The position numbers were made by a program, and so were the translations under genes. Positions 61,801 to 64,000 of a stretch of DNA of 64,000 nucleotides are shown piece by piece. Source of the DNA: Ferdinandcohnia salidurans (GTDB taxonomy: Bacteria; Bacillota; Bacilli; Bacillales; Bacillaceae_L); contig NZ_JBHUEK010000025.1 of assembly GCF_042680725.1 (NCBI RefSeq), positions 682,001 to 746,000 on the forward strand, in the 5' to 3' direction. The stretch's first letter is position 1, and every line of letters begins with the position of its first letter. Under the pieces are notes generated by a model that searched no databases, was not told the DNA's origin, and saw only the letters and a list, made by a program, of their open reading frames with translations.

Positions 61801-62022
61801 CTGAATATCAGTAGGCTCAACCTCATCATTTTCATCACGTTCACCTTTAACCTTAGTTAAGGATAACAATTCATGACGTTCTAGCATTCGTTCATAATAT
61901 GTATGTGAATCCCGACCAGTTGCTGCAACAGAAAAATATTCATCTCCGAACGACTCTACTTGCTTAATTTCTACTGTTTCTGGAAAATGCGAACCATTTA
62001 CAATATCTCCAACCCTAATCAT
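58804..62022 (-). CDS. SNF2/HepA-type helicase of a PglZ-linked defence system (BREX-3 BrxHII-like)
   Basis: 1072 residues. First RecA domain: DDPGAGKT (125-132), VDEAHKM (224-230), LLTATPHKGD. A long insert with coiled coil (about 350-460) follows. Second RecA domain: FTESTDTLNYLE, ATDAGGESINLQFC, and WNPNKLEQRMGRIHRIGQ. A helical C-terminal part of about 400 residues remains. Such SNF2 helicases occur as BrxHII in BREX type 3 and as DrmD in DISARM; the PglZ gene upstream favours a BREX-type system. It probably translocates on DNA. Confidence 0.85.
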   Translation of the reverse strand: MIRVGDIVNGSHFPETVEIKQVESFGDEYFSVAATGRDSHTYYERMLERHELLSLTKVKGERDENDEVEPTDIQHLLQYYTFQVEDRYSKGRALGNKNLMPLPHQIEAVYSKMLQVPQVRFLLADDPGAGKTIMSGMLIKELSARESVKRILILVPPLVLKQWQEELHEKFNEQFFIINRSVVRQYGGKNPFIEHDLCLASIYWAAREDVKGLVQEADFDLVIVDEAHKMAAYTHGTIKKKTSKTKLYHLGESILRKAQHCVLLTATPHKGDVENFRHLMKLVDSDIFSSVTVNESLKEKSNPFIIRRLKENLTNFDGTPLFPKRVTKTLQFDLSEKELALYEAVTEYVRNHFNRAMSNGNNSTAFAMMLLQRRLSSSTEAIHLSLQRRKERLESLLKETEQERKKLVKKLQKLEIDDFDDEGFEEQQRLEASLEQAVDLIDTEELKIEINQLEKLLQQTSYLRLNMMERKYDELERTLFGTNGLLEKGEKILLFTESTDTLNYLERRLKARIPVIAKIIGKYSMDERRRQVELFRNESQVMLATDAGGESINLQFCNQMINYDIPWNPNKLEQRMGRIHRIGQKNEVAIFNLVAANTREGDVMIRLLEKMDRMREDLGSDLVYDFIGEILDDEYGNLANLMESAILNRESLDDIIAKMDKSMSEEHQRLLKFFEEERIAEQAFDLPTMRREQHDLLIKRLPQRVYVPFVEHIFQKNNIRIYDSFENKVHRIDRFPKYIREISRKYHFGIEQLRDTIRFTGYTEYETAEVTRLDSDHQLVKLGMFLSKKGAEEHSFKRFSISYPVLEPLSVNVYSIIISDGTGAELAKDLLFLAKRENGEVMLMDSYWLFQEFTGTVMQFENKTYPDIQREAVRATIELRNQVKNQREQQLDKVADYLQKTFKKQIDDILDKRFIYEQENMDNKNSALINQMNANLTDTEIRRDERLMMIERQRNIGMEPPKLLMQLELTPNHQLNRLFSIDYKDIVEKYEQSNGRGNFKTFNTFALVDFYSERFNGEPRFIIVTDREDYLPSEDYLEDLQDILDKVYIYVVHNDEIVQERAMRDEILIYKQ

Positions 62023-62144
62023 ATAATCACCTTTAGTATTATTTTCTTATAATTATACAGAAAATTTCCATTTCCTTCTCTCATTTTACCGAAAAAAATG
62101 ACCTATTACTCAAAATATGTAATAGGTCGATTTCACTTTATCAT

Positions 62145-62858
62145 TTATTTAAGACTTATCATCCGCATATTGACACCTTGTCGAATAATTTCAAAACGAT
62201 TCTTATCCAATTCATCTGTCGTAATATCATAGCGAAACGGAAATAAAAGTGGGTGGTCTTTAAATTCCTCAATTGGTAATGAGGTAACTTGTAAAACCCG
62301 AATTAATACTTCAGCTGTCCACTGTTTTAATTGGTCTGATCTTATGACAGTTCGATTGGATGGCAATGCCTGTAAATTCCTTTTTTCTGATACAACAGCT
62401 TCCCAAGAACGTAGACTAGTCATTGTTGCACTTGTAGACACTTCAACTCTTCTTCTATCCCCATACAAAGCTTTGATCTTTCTTGATAACTGCTCTGAAG
62501 GAACTTCATCTTGTATTTTAAACAGTAAACCAAGTTCCTTTACCAAATCTGTAAAAAAGGGATAAGCCAGCAATGTCATTCCCCAATGCAATACTTTACG
62601 CTCCTCCTGCGTCACTTCGTCAAACAAACGTAAAGCTTCCCTTTGTAAATGTAGATGCTGATCCTCGACAAGATACCATATCTTAAAAAGGATAGTTCTT
62701 GCATTTAATCGTGATTTCTGACCAGCAATATCAGCAGTTAAAAATTCCTCAACTTTCTCATACAGTTCTTGACGAGATACTGTTCGTGGAATTTCTCTTG
62801 CTATAAAATCTAATTGATGAAGAAGGATTTTTTGATCAAATCCAACTGCTTTTTTCAT
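62145..62858 (-). CDS. Hypothetical protein between PglZ and the helicase
   Basis: 237 residues, mostly helical, with FDEVTQEERKVLHWGMTLLA and YPFFTDLVKELGLLF then SRKIKALYGDRRRVEVSTSA followed by a W-containing helix. The pattern looks like a winged-helix-bearing accessory protein of BREX-type clusters (BrxA-like), but I could not match it with certainty. It lies 13 bp downstream of pglZ and 122 bp before the helicase. Confidence 0.7.
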   Translation of the reverse strand: MKKAVGFDQKILLHQLDFIAREIPRTVSRQELYEKVEEFLTADIAGQKSRLNARTILFKIWYLVEDQHLHLQREALRLFDEVTQEERKVLHWGMTLLAYPFFTDLVKELGLLFKIQDEVPSEQLSRKIKALYGDRRRVEVSTSATMTSLRSWEAVVSEKRNLQALPSNRTVIRSDQLKQWTAEVLIRVLQVTSLPIEEFKDHPLLFPFRYDITTDELDKNRFEIIRQGVNMRMISLK

Positions 62859-62871
62859 TTTGAATCCATCC

Positions 62872-64000
62872 TTATTTGCGTTTGTCTATTTTAATAAATG
62901 GTACAACCACTTCTTCTAACGTGATACCACCATGACTTACAATATGTTCATTCTTAGTTACAAACGCTTCTCTTGCTTCTGCCAGTAAATAGTAATGTTC
63001 TTTGGATAAAGCATCATTGGGCCATTTAATAGTTGTATATAGACTTGCAGCTTCATCCCGAAACATTTGGTCTCTATATATTCTAACACGTTCACCCTTC
63101 GTTTCAACCAATGATCCTTGTCTTGGTCTACCAATCCCAATACTTTCTGTATTCCCATGATCAGAGGTAATATATACTGCATACCCTTCCTCTACCAGCT
63201 TAAGAATGAGTTGTTGTAAATAGCCTGATTTCAACCATACATCAATTTCAGCGTACATTCCTTCTAACCCTTGAATTGCACCGTGTGTTAGAGCATCAAT
63301 ATTCCGTAAAATTATTGAAGCTTTTTTTGTATTTGTTTTTTGTAGTGCAGCAATTTGACTTATATCAAATTCTCCTTGAGCCAAGTGATTTTCAAAAGTA
63401 ATGTGCATATCAGCAATCGATTCTCGTTTCCAGAATTGCCTCCAAGCCTTTTCTTCAGAAATTGAAGATTGAAGTCTAGGGATATTCGCGTGAAAAATAG
63501 AACGTCTACTAATTTCAGTTATAGTTGGAACCCAAGCAAAGACACCATTTTCTTCAGACACAAAGGAAACATCAAGAGCCTGCTTTATTTGCTTCCATTG
63601 AACAAAACTCATACCATCCAAAACTATTATTACTTGTTTTCGTTCTTCTTGAAATTGCATATACGGGAGAACATGATGAACCATAGCCGGTCGGATATAA
63701 GGCGAAAAACTTGCTAGTGTTTGATAGTTCAACAGCATCCAATCTTGAAATAATTGATTTATTTTCTCATCAAATTCATTTACAATCTGTTCACCGACTC
63801 CGTACTGGATTTGCAGCATTTTCATTTGACCATAAAGACCTGCTACCTCAATCCAATCCTTATGTTGAATCTTTCCTTCCTCCAAAAACAATTCAATTTT
63901 TTCACCAAGATGATGAATATCTTTTAATGGCTGATAAGACTTTTGCTTCACACCATGTTCCGCCCAAACTGGAATATTACGTTCCTTATCAATTTCTATA
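62872..64000 (-). CDS. pglZ: PglZ-domain phosphatase (BREX-type), C-terminal part, truncated by the window
   Basis: The frame is open to the right edge (residues before the internal GTG at 63951 read VWAEHG), so the gene starts outside the window; about 376 residues are visible. The alkaline-phosphatase fold shows IIVLDGMSFVQW with the metal-binding aspartate, PTITEISRRSIF with the Thr/Ser nucleophile region, and TSDHGNTESIG with the second metal site, then HGGITLEEVVVPFI. PglZ is the core protein of BREX systems. BrxC and PglX would be expected further right. Confidence 0.85.
   Translation of the reverse strand, partial: IEIDKERNIPVWAEHGVKQKSYQPLKDIHHLGEKIELFLEEGKIQHKDWIEVAGLYGQMKMLQIQYGVGEQIVNEFDEKINQLFQDWMLLNYQTLASFSPYIRPAMVHHVLPYMQFQEERKQVIIVLDGMSFVQWKQIKQALDVSFVSEENGVFAWVPTITEISRRSIFHANIPRLQSSISEEKAWRQFWKRESIADMHITFENHLAQGEFDISQIAALQKTNTKKASIILRNIDALTHGAIQGLEGMYAEIDVWLKSGYLQQLILKLVEEGYAVYITSDHGNTESIGIGRPRQGSLVETKGERVRIYRDQMFRDEAASLYTTIKWPNDALSKEHYYLLAEAREAFVTKNEHIVSHGGITLEEVVVPFIKIDKRK

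Noticed and set aside
58804..62022. DISARM DrmD assignment for the SNF2 helicase
   Set aside because: No DrmA, DrmB or DrmC gene is present and PglZ is directly upstream, which favours a BREX-type cluster; left open until the right flank is known.

Overview
The window looks like a chromosomal segment of a low-GC Firmicute of the Bacillaceae. The signals for this are Bacillus-type regulators and sites (PyrR attenuator, proline T-box, PerR box, CodY-like boxes, an Fnr box), Bacillus-type genes (HprK, AhpCF, DppA, a YocH-like LysM-3D protein, RluF) and strong GGAGG ribosome binding sites. No rRNA, tRNA, IS element or CRISPR array was seen.

Layout. 1-11 kb: LysR regulator facing a CofE-like ligase, an MscS channel, a palindromic repeat, codBA under a PyrR attenuator, an SDR/TetR divergent pair, a TSUP exporter, an NCS1 permease and a second-type HprK. 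11-21 kb: sulfurtransferase and rRNA methyltransferase, a ParR/ParM pair with an iteron array resembling a plasmid centromere, proBA under a T-box, ahpCF under PerR, yjdM. 21-32 kb: multicopper oxidase, EamA transporter, then a regulon for a four-carbon sugar acid: LarA-like Ni-pincer enzyme, PdxA2, DUF1537 kinase, PrpR-type regulator, LarE and a GntP permease. Three transcription units there share a TTGC-N5-GCAA element. 32-44 kb: LysM-3D protein, then Lrp regulator, D-aminopeptidase DppA, DppBCDF transporter, DUF3899 protein, S9 peptidase and DppE; a decayed copy of the dppE 3' end lies just after dppF. 44-49.5 kb: cupin/HD-GYP protein, coiled-coil exported protein, formate/nitrite transporter, VOC protein, a serine-hydrolase remnant, RluF and an Fnr-controlled PAS protein.

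49.5-64 kb is a defence island, all on the minus strand. Read in the direction of transcription it holds the end of a PglZ phosphatase, a 237-aa protein, a 1072-aa SNF2-type helicase, a DUF262/HNH protein, a 138-aa protein, a frameshifted small gene, a helical protein coupled to a zinc-ribbon/membrane protein, an Mrr-type remnant, a 210-aa CxxC protein, a DEAD helicase with a 117-aa partner, and finally a free-standing reverse transcriptase. Directly in front of the reverse transcriptase is a short interval with its own extended -10 promoter, three hairpins and a terminator. It looks like a structured non-coding RNA partner and is the best candidate here for an undescribed defence system.

The second strongest candidate is the sugar-acid regulon. 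It pairs nickel-pincer chemistry (LarA-like enzyme plus LarE) with a D-threonate/D-erythronate type kinase/dehydrogenase pathway, under a PrpR-like regulator that has lost the sigma-54 contact motif.
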